Made by a program: the position numbers and the translations under genes. This document shows, in pieces, positions 9,814-20,416 of a DNA stretch of 32,719 bases. This stretch comes from Coleophoma eucalyptorum (lineage: Eukaryota > Ascomycota > Leotiomycetes > Helotiales > Dermateaceae). Within the stretch, counting starts at the first letter, position 1; each line of letters begins with the position of its first letter. The notes beneath the pieces are model-generated. The model did not search any database, was not told the origin of the DNA, and worked only from the letters and a program-made list of their open reading frames with translations. The stretch lies in assembly GCA_026120035.1 (NCBI GenBank), contig JALRME010000087.1, forward strand, positions 1 through 32,719. Reading direction: 5' to 3'.

Positions 9814-9946
9814 GTTATGACATATCCTGGAGAATGCCCGTGCGCCCTGCATGGCGTCCCTCCCAGAACCTGCCGTGTTATGTCATAACCTGGAATTGGC
9901 TCGTGCACGCGTCAGGTACGCGCCAGAACTCGCCGTGTTCTGTAAT
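9814..9946. repeat. Imperfect 60-63 bp tandem repeat (two units plus start of a third)
   Basis: Unit 1 (9814-9876) begins GTTATGACATATCCTGGAGA, unit 2 (9877-9936) begins GTTATGTCATAACCTGGAAT, and both end in AGAAC(C)TGCCGT or AGAACTCGCCGT. A third start, GTTCTGTAAT, follows at 9937. The units are GC-rich in the middle and could be part of an LTR or untranslated region of a retroelement, but no coding part accompanies them. Confidence 0.6.
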
Positions 9947-10027
9947 AGATTAGATTATATAGAATATGATGTACTATGAACCCTAAGCCTTTCCTCGGCT
10001 GCCCCATATTGGCTAACAAAGAGAGAT

Positions 10028-10190
10028 ATGAGTACTTCTACTGATCTTCTACGCAAGCTCCAGCTCTTCACTGACGACCAGGAGCAGCTTCTTATCTGCT
10101 ACCGGCGTGAATGTGGGCACGCGTTGGCTGTAAAGAATTTACGTGGTCACCCTCGTGGTTTTTTTTCCTTAGGCTTCCTCAGAACGATTT
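10028..10190 (+). pseudogene. 5' fragment related to a DUF3505/helicase-type element gene
   Basis: A frame from ATG 10028 reads MSTSTDLLRKLQLFTDDQEQ, then LLICYRRECGHALAVKNL, then RGHPRG. The pattern of a hydrophobic run, Cys residues and a His after about 12 residues resembles the first zinc-finger-like segment of the larger element at 27.9 kb (LVCLGDHCQCVVRPKAIVRH). It stops making sense after about 10160 and is followed by an LTR at 10214. I read it as a truncated start of a sibling element, with modest confidence. Confidence 0.35.
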
Positions 10191-10213
10191 TTAGTACTCC
10201 CTTTGTACTAAAT

Positions 10214-10456
10214 TGTAAAAACTTGCCCTACTTAGTTGGATTATCCAGTATCAGTCACGTGACCCTATGACCAACATAAGCGAGTATGGACCCAGGAAGC
10301 ATATAAGAGGGACATAACGTGGAAATTGGTTTCTTTCTCTGTTTCTTCTTATCTTTTTTGTGTCCTTCGTACGAGACCTATAGGATTCAGTCAATATAAG
10401 GTTATTGTGCTCCCAAACACCTCTATCCTGCCTTTGATCAAACTTGTGTCCTTACA
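10214..10456 (+). mobile_element. Solo LTR, copy 1
   Basis: It begins TGTAAAAACTTG and ends GTGTCCTTACA, the TG...CA ends of an LTR. From about 10260 to 10456 it matches the reverse complement of 20831-21070 closely, including AGCATATAAGAGGGACAT (a TATA-like box at 10300), a CT-rich stretch and GCTCCCAAACACCTCTATCC. It is shorter than copy 2 in its left third. No convincing 5-bp duplication flanks it (TAAAT and ATTCC), so it may be rearranged. It contains a YCGTACGR site at 10367. Confidence 0.7.
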
Positions 10457-10691
10457 ATTCCATGCACTTGGCGTTATAGTGTTGCATATGATATGTCGTA
10501 CGATATAGCTGCAGCTCGAACACTATTAATATAGCCTTGTTTGATTGCTTGTATAGCTAGAAGAAGACGACCTTCTTTATTAGAAGGTAAAGCTTGATTT
10601 GGTGGTAGCATTATAGGTAAGGTGTGATGGTAGCGTTGACGGGTTTTCGTGTTTCACTCGCTTGTGTGTCTCATTCGCTTGTGAAATACGT
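10457..10691 (+). mobile_element. Pogo-type remnant: 3' end only
   Basis: The segment 10654-10691 (CACTCGCTTGTG, then CATTCGCTTGTG, ending ATACGT followed by TA at 10692-10693) has the same plan as the right ends of pogo-1 and pogo-3: two CRYTCGCTT motifs in reverse orientation and terminal ACGT next to TA. No matching left end or transposase is seen, so this is a relic or a short non-autonomous derivative. It contains one YCGTACGR at 10495 and a small hairpin (ACCTTCT/AGAAGGT). Confidence 0.55.
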
Positions 10692-10693
10692 TA

Positions 10694-13172
10694 GCTAGTT
10701 TTCCAATCATCCCTTTCCTATGGCGCTAAGTCACTTAGAACATCTACCCTAATAATATACATACCGGTCAATTGATTTGTTCACAGGTGGCTGAGGTATG
10801 AAGATTTTGGTGCCACTGCTTCATTGTTGCCTGCTTTCTCAGTAGTCCCTCTTCATCGTTTGATTCTGACCAAAGATTTCCAATTTTGCTGAAATTTCGA
10901 AATAGAGCAATATTCTTCTATACCTAATGCCCTGGTTTCCTCGATTGATTCTTCTCATTCGTGGCTACGTGTTTTCGGGGAGAAACTCAGGGCTCGTCAG
11001 CTCTTTTTAATCACGGCAAACCAGACTTTATTGTATATATATATCGATCGGTGGCACAATTCCCTACTTCCTCTGCCTCTGGAATCACTTCTGAAACTCA
11101 CCCTGTCGGTTACTAAGCCTTTTTTGGCCTTCCACCTGTGAGACGCTTCAAAATTTGCATGTGCTACTGGCCGTTCCCATCGAGTTCTTTGGTTCGTTGT
11201 CTCTCTAGGCCCCTGTCAGCGAGAACTTGTGACCCTCGAGTACGTCTGATGATTTGATATGTACGGCAGTTATAACTTAACCATAAAGATAACAGCTCGC
11301 TTCAACTTGTTTATCATTTCAAGTCTTGATGTGAAGGATCTCAGAATCTTACTTTGACTTGCAACTCCGTTTCTTCGCGATGCGCAATCCTACTCCGATG
11401 CTACAAGCTACATACAGCTAACTAGCTTGTATATTCCTTTTCCTTCATCTTCGAACTCGACGCTAAATTTCTCCGCTATTCTTTTGATAGTCTCAGTTGA
11501 CATTTGTCCCATCACAATAACACATTCTCTTCCAGCCAATATCTTCTGAACTTCAATTGGCTTACCCGATGAAAGAATAAGCATAAGTTCAATGTCATCT
11601 AGAGTTATATCAAAAATACAATATCTTGTCGAGCTAGTCTGTACTTTTGCGTAGCCTAACGCTGTCCGTAATAGACTAGGAAATGCTTAGCGGGCAGCGA
11701 GGCAACAAGATAGCGACAGCAAGTGCCATTGTAAGCGCTGATCCGCGTGTAACGGCCGCCTACGCGCTCTAATATTACCAATGCCGGCTTGACTTTTTCG
11801 AATTTCAACGGGCCCTGTTCGCGAGACGTTGTGGTTCGAGAAAGGGATTATAATGTTGAAGCAAGGTTTGTCTAAGTTACTCAACATGTAAGTCACGATT
11901 AGTGCGGACCTCTTTCTGGGGAAAGGTGACGATTGTGCCAAACCAGTCAAATATCGGAAAGCCGGCACGCCAGAGACCTTTTGTGTGGTGGCGGTTAGTT
12001 AGTGGATCGATTCTACGCAAAAAGGTCAGCTTCAGAAGTCCACCAAGCCGATAACGTTCTGTGGGCTGTACATAGATCTATAAACCGGCGGCAGCGGAAT
12101 AAATGAACTTGATGCCTGTTATCACGTGATCGAGTTTATACCGGCGTTACTTGCCATACACTCAGATCTGCATTTCGATGCTGCGCCAACTCGTATTGAC
12201 TTAATATGTGGGGCTCTAACGGATAAAAATGATGTTTAGTTGCCACAGATCTACAGTAATGCATTGTAATACGAATTACAGAGTAAACTTTGCAGGAACT
12301 ACGCAACAATGTCAGCATTCAGCATTCAAATTGGGGGTTCGGTCACCACGCTTCATCCTGGCATTCTTTAATGTCAGCCTAGCTTATTTCTAAAGACCAT
12401 ACTTGATGATTTGCATCAGTAAAGATTGACCGGGATGTGCCAGTAAATTAGACGGATCTGTCAAAGTCCACTGATCGTTTGAGAAAGAGAACGTTAGGGG
12501 GCGGCTGGCATCTAGAGAAGGCTTATAGGTTATAGCACAAATGTCAGTCTAGGATGCCGCGATATACTTCCTTGATTCTACCAGAAAGGCAGCTTTGTCC
12601 CGGCTCCCGTGCCTTTATTCAGTGAAAACTATTGCTTTGAGAACAACCATATGTCCAAGATAAATATAGTTCAACTTCCCAAACAAAGACTCCAAGACAC
12701 TCGCATGACTGGAGCCTTTCAAGCATTCTAAGCAATCAATTCACCTCATGATGGACGGTCATAGAAAGGATCTTTGGAGGCTTTGTATCTTGTATCCTCT
12801 GCATGAAAATGGTAGTCAAAACCACCAGAGTTAAATGGTGGTTCAAGTTGTCCAAATGGAGGTTCACGTAGAGGCAGGTTGTTCTCGCAGTCTCGATCAT
12901 GTAGCGGGCATGATAAGTTGTCGGCATCTCATCCCCACTCTTGTATAAGTTTATTGTTAAATCCAAGGACACGCTTGGGGTTGGATAATAATAATAGCCT
13001 ATCTCTCCATGTTATCAGACCGGTAGAAGCTAGGCAGCTCGCCTTCCCCGACGAGGATTTACTGCTTTCTTCGAAGTTTTTATAAGAACGAAGATGTCCC
13101 CAAGCACTTCCTTGCCCCTACCCCGATTTCCACGAACAATCTTGCCCGAAGGTCAAGACTGTACTCGTCAAT
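10694..13172. other. 2.5 kb without a recognisable gene
   Basis: Open frames here are short and without motifs on either strand (for example 11687-11968 minus, 13080-13460 minus). I see no tRNA-like GTTCGANTCC box, no transposase motifs and no long repeats. It may be decayed sequence; the last few hundred bases are presumably the former promoter of the MFS gene. Confidence 0.5.
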
Positions 13173-14948
13173 ATGGCTGTCGTGAAGAACCAGGAAGCGC
13201 CGGGTACGGTGCAGTTGATTGACGAGAATGGCGAATTGCATGTTAAGCACTCGAGTGCTGCTCATGATATCGTGCTTGTTCCACTTCCATCTTGTAAGAA
13301 TTTCTGGCTTTTTGCTCCTAACAGCTGACCAACCTATTTTGTAGATGATCCCGAAGATCCTCTCAACTGGACCAAAAAGCGAGAACTCTTGCATACCTCC
13401 TGTGTTGTTATGGTAAGGAGAATTTCCAACATTATCATTATGAGAACGCCGTCCTGACAAAATTCAGTACACTGTGATGATGGTTTTTCCAAGTTTGGCA
13501 GTTTACTCAGTCACGACACCCATCTCGAAAGCTACAGAATTGTCAGTCAGCGACTTAGTTTCTGGTACAGGTGCTATGTTTCTGTTCTATGGATGGGGCT
13601 GCATCGTGTGGCAAGCATTCGCACTACAATGGGAAAGCGACCAGCATACCTCATTTCCATGGCTGCATCGATCATCATCATGGGTCTTGCGCCGCTCTGT
13701 ACGACGAATGGTCCATATCTGGCCAACAAGATCTTGCAAGGATTTTTCGGAAGCTCCTGTAGAGAGTTTGTGTGAGATCAGCATGACGGATATCTGGTTC
13801 GCACACGAACGACCACTCTATCTCGCAATCTATGGTTTAAGTTTGGCATTTTCTGGAAAATTCGCACCAGTCTTTGCTACCTTATCAATACTGGACAAGG
13901 TTAGAAGTGGACGCTCTGGTAGTGTGCTATCAGCATGGGTATCGCTTTTGTGTACTGCTTCTTCTTGATGGAAGAAACAAACTATGATCGTCACATTACG
14001 TCAACCACTTCCAGCGCAGAATCCAGCACCGAGGTAGTTGCTGAGCAGGAGAAGACTACGGGCAATGAGAAGACGGCCCCAACGACGACCGACCCTGCGT
14101 CCGAAGAAATGGGCCAGATCGCGTACCCACGGAAAACTTACTGGCAGAAACTGAGCGTCATTGACAAGAAGCGACCAAATCGTGTTCTGGACATCATGTG
14201 GGCTCCTTTCAAATTCTTCAGGTTTCCAGTTGTTGTATGGACTGGTTTCATGTACGGCACAAACGGTCTTGTCTGGCCAGGTATTCTGAATGCCACGGCA
14301 AGCCCTCTCTACACCGGCACGTATCATTTCAATAGTACCGACGTTGGATTTGCATACTTCGGAGCTGTTGTAGGCATGGTTCTCGGGTAAGTTCATCGTC
14401 CCCATTACATATGAAATCTGCTAAAACATTATAGATCCCTCTGGGTTGCATTCGCGGGACCAAAACTTGTCCTCAGCCTTGCAAGACGGAACAATGGTGT
14501 CGCAGAGCCTGAGCACATCCTGTGGCTTTTCTTGGCGTCTCTAATTTGTGTCCCATTTGCAATGCTTCTTTGGGGTCTCGGAGCGGCCTACCACGTCCAC
14601 TGGTTTGGTCTCGTATTTGCATAATGCATTCTCGCCATCTCTTCAATCCTGTGTCTCTCCACAGCTATTCAGTATGCCACCTCCACGTACCGAGACCTAG
14701 GCGGCGAATTAATCACCACGATCATCTTGATTCGGAACACGCTTTCCTTTGCAATCAACTACGGAATTACGCCATGGATCAATGCTTAGGGAAGGCGAGA
14801 TACGTTCATCACTGTGGTAGCAATCGCTTTGGTCTGTAATGGTACCATGTTTATCTTTATCAAGTTCGGTAAGAAAATGAGGGAGAGTAGCGCGCCGCTG
14901 TACTGGAAATATGTCGAACAGGCTAGAGCCAAGGGACTCGGTCACTGA
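13173..14948 (+). pseudogene. MFS transporter (DHA1 multidrug/polyamine type), inactivated
   Basis: A four-exon gene whose product would have been a 12-helix proton-driven exporter of the plasma membrane. Exons are 13173-13293, 13345-13412, 13468-14386 and 14435-14948, with clean GT-AG introns of 51, 55 and 48 bp. The cytosolic start contains DPEDPLNWTKKRE, typical of fungal DHA1 proteins. Family-like segments follow: FYGWGCIVWQAF, GKRPAYLISMAAS, APVESLCEISMTDIW with HERP, and GIAFVYCFFLMEETNYDR. Lesions are frameshifts near 13632, 13752 and 13888 (the first two restore the frame between them), TAG at 13902 and 13920 where Trp is expected, TAA at 14622 and TAG at 14787. With seven lesions it cannot be functional. 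It lies 276 bp upstream of the Zn2Cys6 gene on the same strand, a common secondary-metabolite arrangement. Confidence 0.85.
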
Positions 14949-15104
14949 GCATAGACCCCAGAATTAGAAAAGCTTCTCGAATCACAGAATCAGAAAAACT
15001 CCTTCATCTCGCCTACCTTGCAAATAGAAAAAGACTAGAAGGGAGTTACATAACAGCAAAATGCCCGATCACACGTGACTTCTCGTGACCTGTTCTTCGG
15101 GCTC

Positions 15105-15117
15105 CTCGGATGCCGAG
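15105..15117. promoter_or_regulatory. Candidate Zn2Cys6 binding palindrome CTCGGATGCCGAG
   Basis: Perfect 5-bp arms around a 3-bp centre, giving CGG-N3-CCG, the everted or inverted CGG half-site plan bound by zinc-cluster dimers. It lies about 108 bp upstream of the regulator's ATG at 15225, so autoregulation is plausible. Inference from sequence only. Confidence 0.4.
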
Positions 15118-15224
15118 CCGGGCGATCACAGTTCCTTCATCAATTCCTTCCAGAGCGCACACATACATACCCATCAGATCGAGAGTGACAGTCGAACAGA
15201 TAGCCAAGACCTGGGATACTCGAA

Positions 15225-17762
15225 ATGGAAGCCACCCGGAATGAGGAAAGTGGTGGTGATAGCCCCGCCTCGCTGATCAAGAACGCTGTGAGCCCCCCAA
15301 AACATGTCACGAGCATATTGACACTGGCTAATGAATCTATGCAGTGCGATGCTTGCCGAGCAAGGAAGGTTGGCAGGCTCTTTTCCACAGTTCTTTATTC
15401 CGCGTCCATTAACTGTAGCTTTAAGGTCCGCTGCAATCGAGCCAATCCATGCTCGAACTGCGTCGCAATCAAGGGCGTGTGTAGGTTTTCGCCAAGACCT
15501 AACGATAACCGACAACGAATTCTGATATCGAGCCGATAGTAAGTAGAGTAAAGTTCTGCCTCCATCCAGTTCCTGATTGGTTTTTATAGTGAAAACAAAG
15601 TGGAGAGTATTGACAATCGTCTTGCTGGTATCGAAAAGTCACTGCAGACCCTGGTTGTGAAGTTGAAATCGACCCCTGTGCAGAACACAGTGGTTGATGG
15701 ACCCAGTCGATTGGTCAAGCCGACTTCGAAATTGCCGATGCAGTCTAGAGCACCCAAAGCTCAACTAGACGCCACTGAAACGTTTGAGGGCGGTACATCT
15801 CTGAAAGCGCATTCGTTGCATGCAAAAGGATTATTTGAGATGCTTAGTTCTAGCACTTCTGCAAAACGGAGTGCGCGGCTTAGAGATGCACTCATTTCAC
15901 TTCAGAATACCTTAAAAGCGGAGAGTGATCCTGCAATGTTTTACGGCTTAAGATTTGCACCAGAGCGAGAGATGAAGTTTACAAGTATCGGTGATTTGGA
16001 GATGCCCCCAATGCAAGCTGTATTGGACGTTTTACGTGCTTCCAATGGTATGTACGAAACTCTCAATCTGCTTCTCATCATCTGATCATTTCCCCGTAGA
16101 GAAAATACCTCGCATGTTTTTAGAGGCACCTATTTTTGAGGTCAACCAGTTCTCAGAGATGTGCAGAAACCTTTATTTTTGTACTACAGACTATTCACCT
16201 GCACTGTTTGCCAGTGTGAATGCGGGACTGTCTCACCTCTTCACCGAAAGTGCTTTCACGAAGGAGGGCTCTGAGGCAACTGACTTGCAACGATATGCGA
16301 ATATTTGTAGTCTTAACTTCAAGCTCACAATGGAGAATCTCACTATATTCATGGATCCATCGTTAGAGTCCTGTCAAGCACTTCTATGCGGAGTAAGATT
16401 CCAGGTGTGTATGCATGGCTAGCACTAACACCTCCTAGGCTTATTATGCATGCGAGCTTGCTAAAACGTCCCTCTGTCGGCGACTGACTACAATAGCTGC
16501 GCAGATGTGCCAGGCACTTGGGTACCATAAATTACCAGCCACAAAAGTCGAGACTAAAGAGCTTCGTGCGAAGAAAATTACCTTCTGGGGTGTGTACTCA
16601 CTGGACAAAGCTTTATCGCTAATATTGGGGTGTACATCGGTACTCCAAGATGATGACATCTCCACCCCCCTACCTCTCTATCCTGAAGATCCGGTGCTGC
16701 ATCCATGGCATACTATGTTGATTGCTTGGGTTAACTTTACCAGATTCCATGGTCAAGCTTATAGCCTGCTGTATACTGCTAAAGCATTGAACGCACCTTT
16801 GAGTGAGAGGATATCAAGGATAAATCAGCTCACAGCAGAAATCCAACAGTGGCGAGAGGAAACTAGTCAAGTATTATCCTTCCTTCCAAGTTGAAATGAA
16901 GAAACTAAATTTTAAGTAGATGAAAAATTGCAAGACTCTTTACCCTGAGGCATTCGAAATGAACCTTGATTCTATGGATGTGGTTACTTGTGGCGTCCTT
17001 AGTATTATTTATCGCGCAGTCCCGCTGTCAGTTTCTGACATCTCGCCAAACTTCAGTGCCGAATGCATTACAGCTGCGCGCAATGCTCTAGATTTGCATA
17101 GGTCTGCTACATTGAAATTTCGCGACAACAATGACATATGGCAAGGATACGTGAAGTGGTGGGTCTTCTCTCCCTGACACATGCCGTAGGATACTAACTC
17201 ATCCTATGAAAGGACTCTCCTGTATAGCCCATTTGCTCCATTCATGATCGTCTTCTGCGAAGCGGTAACAACCCTGAACCTTGTAGATCTCAGTTGCCTT
17301 GCAGAATTTGTCTCTTCTATCGCACCCAGCGAAGAAATAATAGAGGGGGAGGAATCCATTGAAGAAGCATTTAACAAAGGGACATATCGTCTTTTCCAAC
17401 TCTGTTCCGCATTTTATCAAGTTGCCAAAGTATACATTGAAGAATCCCTGGATTCAGCATCTAAAGTTCCTGTCGATAAAACCAACGCTGTGAATAATGC
17501 TGGTTTAGATCAGAATGCCTCTTTTCTAATGACGCAACAGCAGAGAGGATATACAGGATTTGATGCTGTCAGTTCCAGCTTAAATCAAGGTTTTGGTGGT
17601 ATGGGCGGGTTGGGTAGCAACACTGCAGATGGTCAAAATGGGCTCTTAGGTGTTTCGGGTGTTGACAACTATATCGGTTGGTCAACAGAGGATTGGAATA
17701 TACAAGACATGTACATGATGGGAGTCTTTGACGGGAGTATTAGAGGCGGGCCTAGCGGTTGA
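15225..17762 (+). CDS. Zn(II)2Cys6 fungal transcription factor, intact
   Basis: Seven exons join in frame to 742 residues: 15225-15368, 15426-15538, 15590-16047, 16100-16392, 16439-16870, 16920-17158 and 17213-17762. All six introns (46-57 bp) have GT-AG ends, and the last has a TACTAAC branch site at about 17192. Splicing exon 1 to exon 2 completes the zinc cluster CDACRARKVRCNRANPC then SNCVAIKGVC (Cx2Cx6Cx5Cx2Cx6C). A linker and coiled coil follow (VESIDNRLAGIEKSLQTLV). The middle-homology region is recognisable at AYYACELAKTSLCRRLTTIA then QMCQALGYHKLP and FWGVYSLDKALSLILG. The Gly/Asn-rich tail (GFGGMGGLGSN) resembles an activation region. It would act in the nucleus on CGG-type sites. 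Its neighbour MFS gene is dead, yet this frame has no lesion, which is unusual. The pathway it controls is not known. Confidence 0.85.
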
Positions 17763-17922
17763 TCACATATACCATTCAGCTTATATATATGTTCGTGTAG
17801 CATGTTCTTCGTTACATCGTATTATAAGTACAAGTCTATCATCAAAATGTAATTATGTAGAGCAGGCCAGACAACTCCATCAAACGCCGTCCAAAAACAA
17901 AAAAGCAGGTTGCAATAAAATA

Positions 17923-18828
17923 TTAATACCGATCGTTATCCCAACCAGACCTCCGCGTCCCTTGACTCCCGACGCTGCTTCCCCTCCTCTTGCTCCCACC
18001 CTCGCTTCTTCGCCCATCCCACCTTTCTTCTCTTGAGCTCTTCTTTATCTTCTTCCTCTCCTCCACTCTCTCCGCAACAGCATTAAGCGCCAATCCACCC
18101 ACCGCAGCACCAACCAGCGTCAAAAATGCACTCCCATTACCCCTCCTCTCATGGCCTACATGGTCCTATGCCTTTTTTGCCAACCATCCACCAGCTACAG
18201 CTCCCACAGCACCGCCGCCAAGGCCCGACGCCGACGTAGTGAAATGCGATGATAAATTTGGATGGATTGGTCGCGAATTAGATGACCCCACACCACTGCC
18301 TTTCTCACTAGAATAAGGGCGATGAGACCTCCCGTGGCGTATATAGCTTCGATCATCATCGTCGTCACTTCCATCCGAGGACGAGGAATAAGAATCTCGT
18401 CGCTTGTTCCGAAGCGCGATGGCATTATGATCTCGGCTGTAAAAGCCGGGATGCGACATGCTTCGCCGGGTTATAGCTTGTGGTCTTCCCGAGTGGTGTG
18501 GGTGGTGCGATGGTGCGACGCCTGAATCGTCTGTGAAGTCATCCTCGTCATCGCCGTCTGAATTATATCGATCTTCCCTCCCGCTTCGACCGCGTCCCTC
18601 TCGATCGTGGTCTTCATTGACGGGCAAAGGATGTGACTTCAAAGGTGTATAATGGGAAGATTGTGTGTAGTGGTGGCCAATCGGTGGTGGTGAGTACTGG
18701 TAACCTAATTGCGAAGGCGAATTCGAGGTTGGGTACGGTGGAACATGCGCAGGTGTGTGCTGTGGAGAGAGGTGTGGAGCTTGATGACTGTAGGGATCTT
18801 GGAGCTCATTTTTGCAATCAATTCTCAA
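17923..18828 (-). pseudogene. Glycine-zipper 2TM-like protein with one premature stop
   Basis: A continuous minus-strand frame of about 301 codons interrupted by a single TAG at 18166-18168. The N-terminal two thirds are disordered: Pro/His/Tyr-rich, then Asp/Ser/Arg-rich (YNSDGDDEDDFTDDSG, RRDSYSSSSDGSDDDDDRS). Near the stop is GLGGGAVGAVAGGWLAKK, and after it LVGAAVGGLALNAVAERVEE, together the paired glycine-zipper helices of the 2TM family. A basic tail (REERWDGRRSEGGSKRRG) follows. The stop could come from CAG by one C-to-T change. It may be a recent loss, a sequencing error, or a truncated but expressed protein. I see no intron that removes the stop. The start at 18828 is uncertain because an upstream exon is possible. 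It converges on the transcription-factor gene with 160 bp between the ends. Confidence 0.6.
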
Positions 18829-20416
18829 GCACGTAGAATATTGTTGCAGTGGCCAATTTTCAAAGTTTATTGTGGTATTGTGGTGGGGAAAGTCCTATCA
18901 GAGCACATAGAGTTGCAGGACGTGGAATAGAGGGTAGTTCAGTAGCAGCACTACATTTCGCAGTTATCGTCAAGTTTTGGGTTGGCTAAAAAGGTATGTA
19001 AATTGTTGTTTTTCTATAGTACAGCCCAGCTGCATTTATATATGCAAGATCCTCGTGACAGAATAGAGTTGAAATCAGGTGACAGCAAGTAACCCCGTTA
19101 CAGTATGAGGGTTTCTTCAGAATCAATCAGCTTTCTGCATGGTCTTATAAGAGAATATGGCGTGGTGGTACATTGACGTCTTGAGTCTCATGCATGGATA
19201 TGCCGAGTCTTCCAAGACCGAATAGCGATCTTCCGCACTTCCCGAGTGGAGGACCTTCTTCTTCGTTCTACCCTTCTACGGGTGATTCGCAATCAGATTC
19301 CGAAACACGTCCGGATATCAACTGATTTCGAGATTTGAAATCGAAGCGAGGAAGGCTGTCTACCTACTTCTACACTCTTGCACTTGTTATGAGCTGAAGC
19401 AAGAGTTTTGTGCTTCAAAAAGAAGAGGGAGCAATAAGGGAGATCGCCAACAGGGGACAGCCAGTTCCAAATAAGCGGTCTGCGTATAATAATCGGGTGC
19501 CTTCTGGGCTTTTGGGGTCCTTTGGCAAGGAATAGAACTTTATTCTGCTGCACTGGCTCTGGAGACAATGTTGTCATTGCGCAGTAGTCGCTCAGCTAGG
19601 GGAATTGTAAGCATCGAGCAGCCACGGCACTCCCAGTACAGCCACGTGATTGTCGACGTATACAAGTGGGCATATAAGACCAGATCAGATCGGTTCCATA
19701 CACCACCTTGTAGCGATCCTATCTACGGGAAGGCTAGTTTGGTTTATAAAGTCTAAGAAGTCTTTAATATGGAGAAATCTTAACTCTAGCCCGATCCTAC
19801 GCTACTGTCGAGGGTTGCTGCTCGCTTAGGTTAAACATTCACCTAGCAGGCGTTGTCCTGTCTCGCCTACTAGAGACCTATTGAAAACTAGCTGCTTCAT
19901 ATCTGGACAGTCGAAGGGTCACGCCGACTACTGCTCAGTATATCTTTACCTGTTTGGTAGCCCATGACAGCTCGCCGACCGCAACCCCTCAATCAACCCG
20001 TGCAACGTCGATTTGAGTGTTTGTTTCTTACTCTTTTGTGGTTTTCAGATGAAGGATCAAACACCAAAGGCGCTCTTTGTCGCCCAAGAGATCCCAAGCC
20101 CTGGTAATTTCATTACATGGTTCTCCTTCATAGCCATGTTTGTTTGATAATCATCGAGGAATCGCTGGTGGCCAAAGTGTAGTGTCCGGGAGGGGTCAGA
20201 TGTTCTCTTACAGGATCTATCCTCTGGAATCTAGGGCAGACTCCGAAGTCCCGCTAACAACAGTTACTGGACATAGAAACGACCATCAGGGCCATTAGTA
20301 TTATCTCAATATGGATGTCGTACGAATTTAGGGGCGTAGTCGTGACGATTGTAAAGAAATCAGTCTTTTACCGAGTATGCGGATTCAACAGCAAATGGTA
20401 AGTACCACGTTACGAT
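18829..20416. other. 1.6 kb without a recognisable gene
   Basis: It contains the presumed promoter of the glycine-zipper gene and unremarkable sequence. An open frame at 19293-19577 (minus) lacks motifs. One isolated YCGTACGR lies at 20319, just outside the degenerate pogo copy. No RNA gene is seen. Confidence 0.45.

Noticed and set aside
10209..10461. 5-bp target duplication around LTR copy 1
   Set aside because: Flanks TAAAT and ATTCC do not match.
13080..13460. Open frame of 126 codons opposite the MFS start
   Set aside because: It overlaps antisense the well-supported first exons of the MFS gene, with matching intron positions on the other strand.
16405..16438. 34-bp intron in the regulator
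   Set aside because: A better donor, GTAAGA at 16393, gives a 46-bp intron and the family-typical sequence AYYACELAK.
19293..19577. Open frame of 94 codons on the minus strand
   Set aside because: No recognisable motif, no neighbouring exon and no sign of conservation visible from sequence alone.
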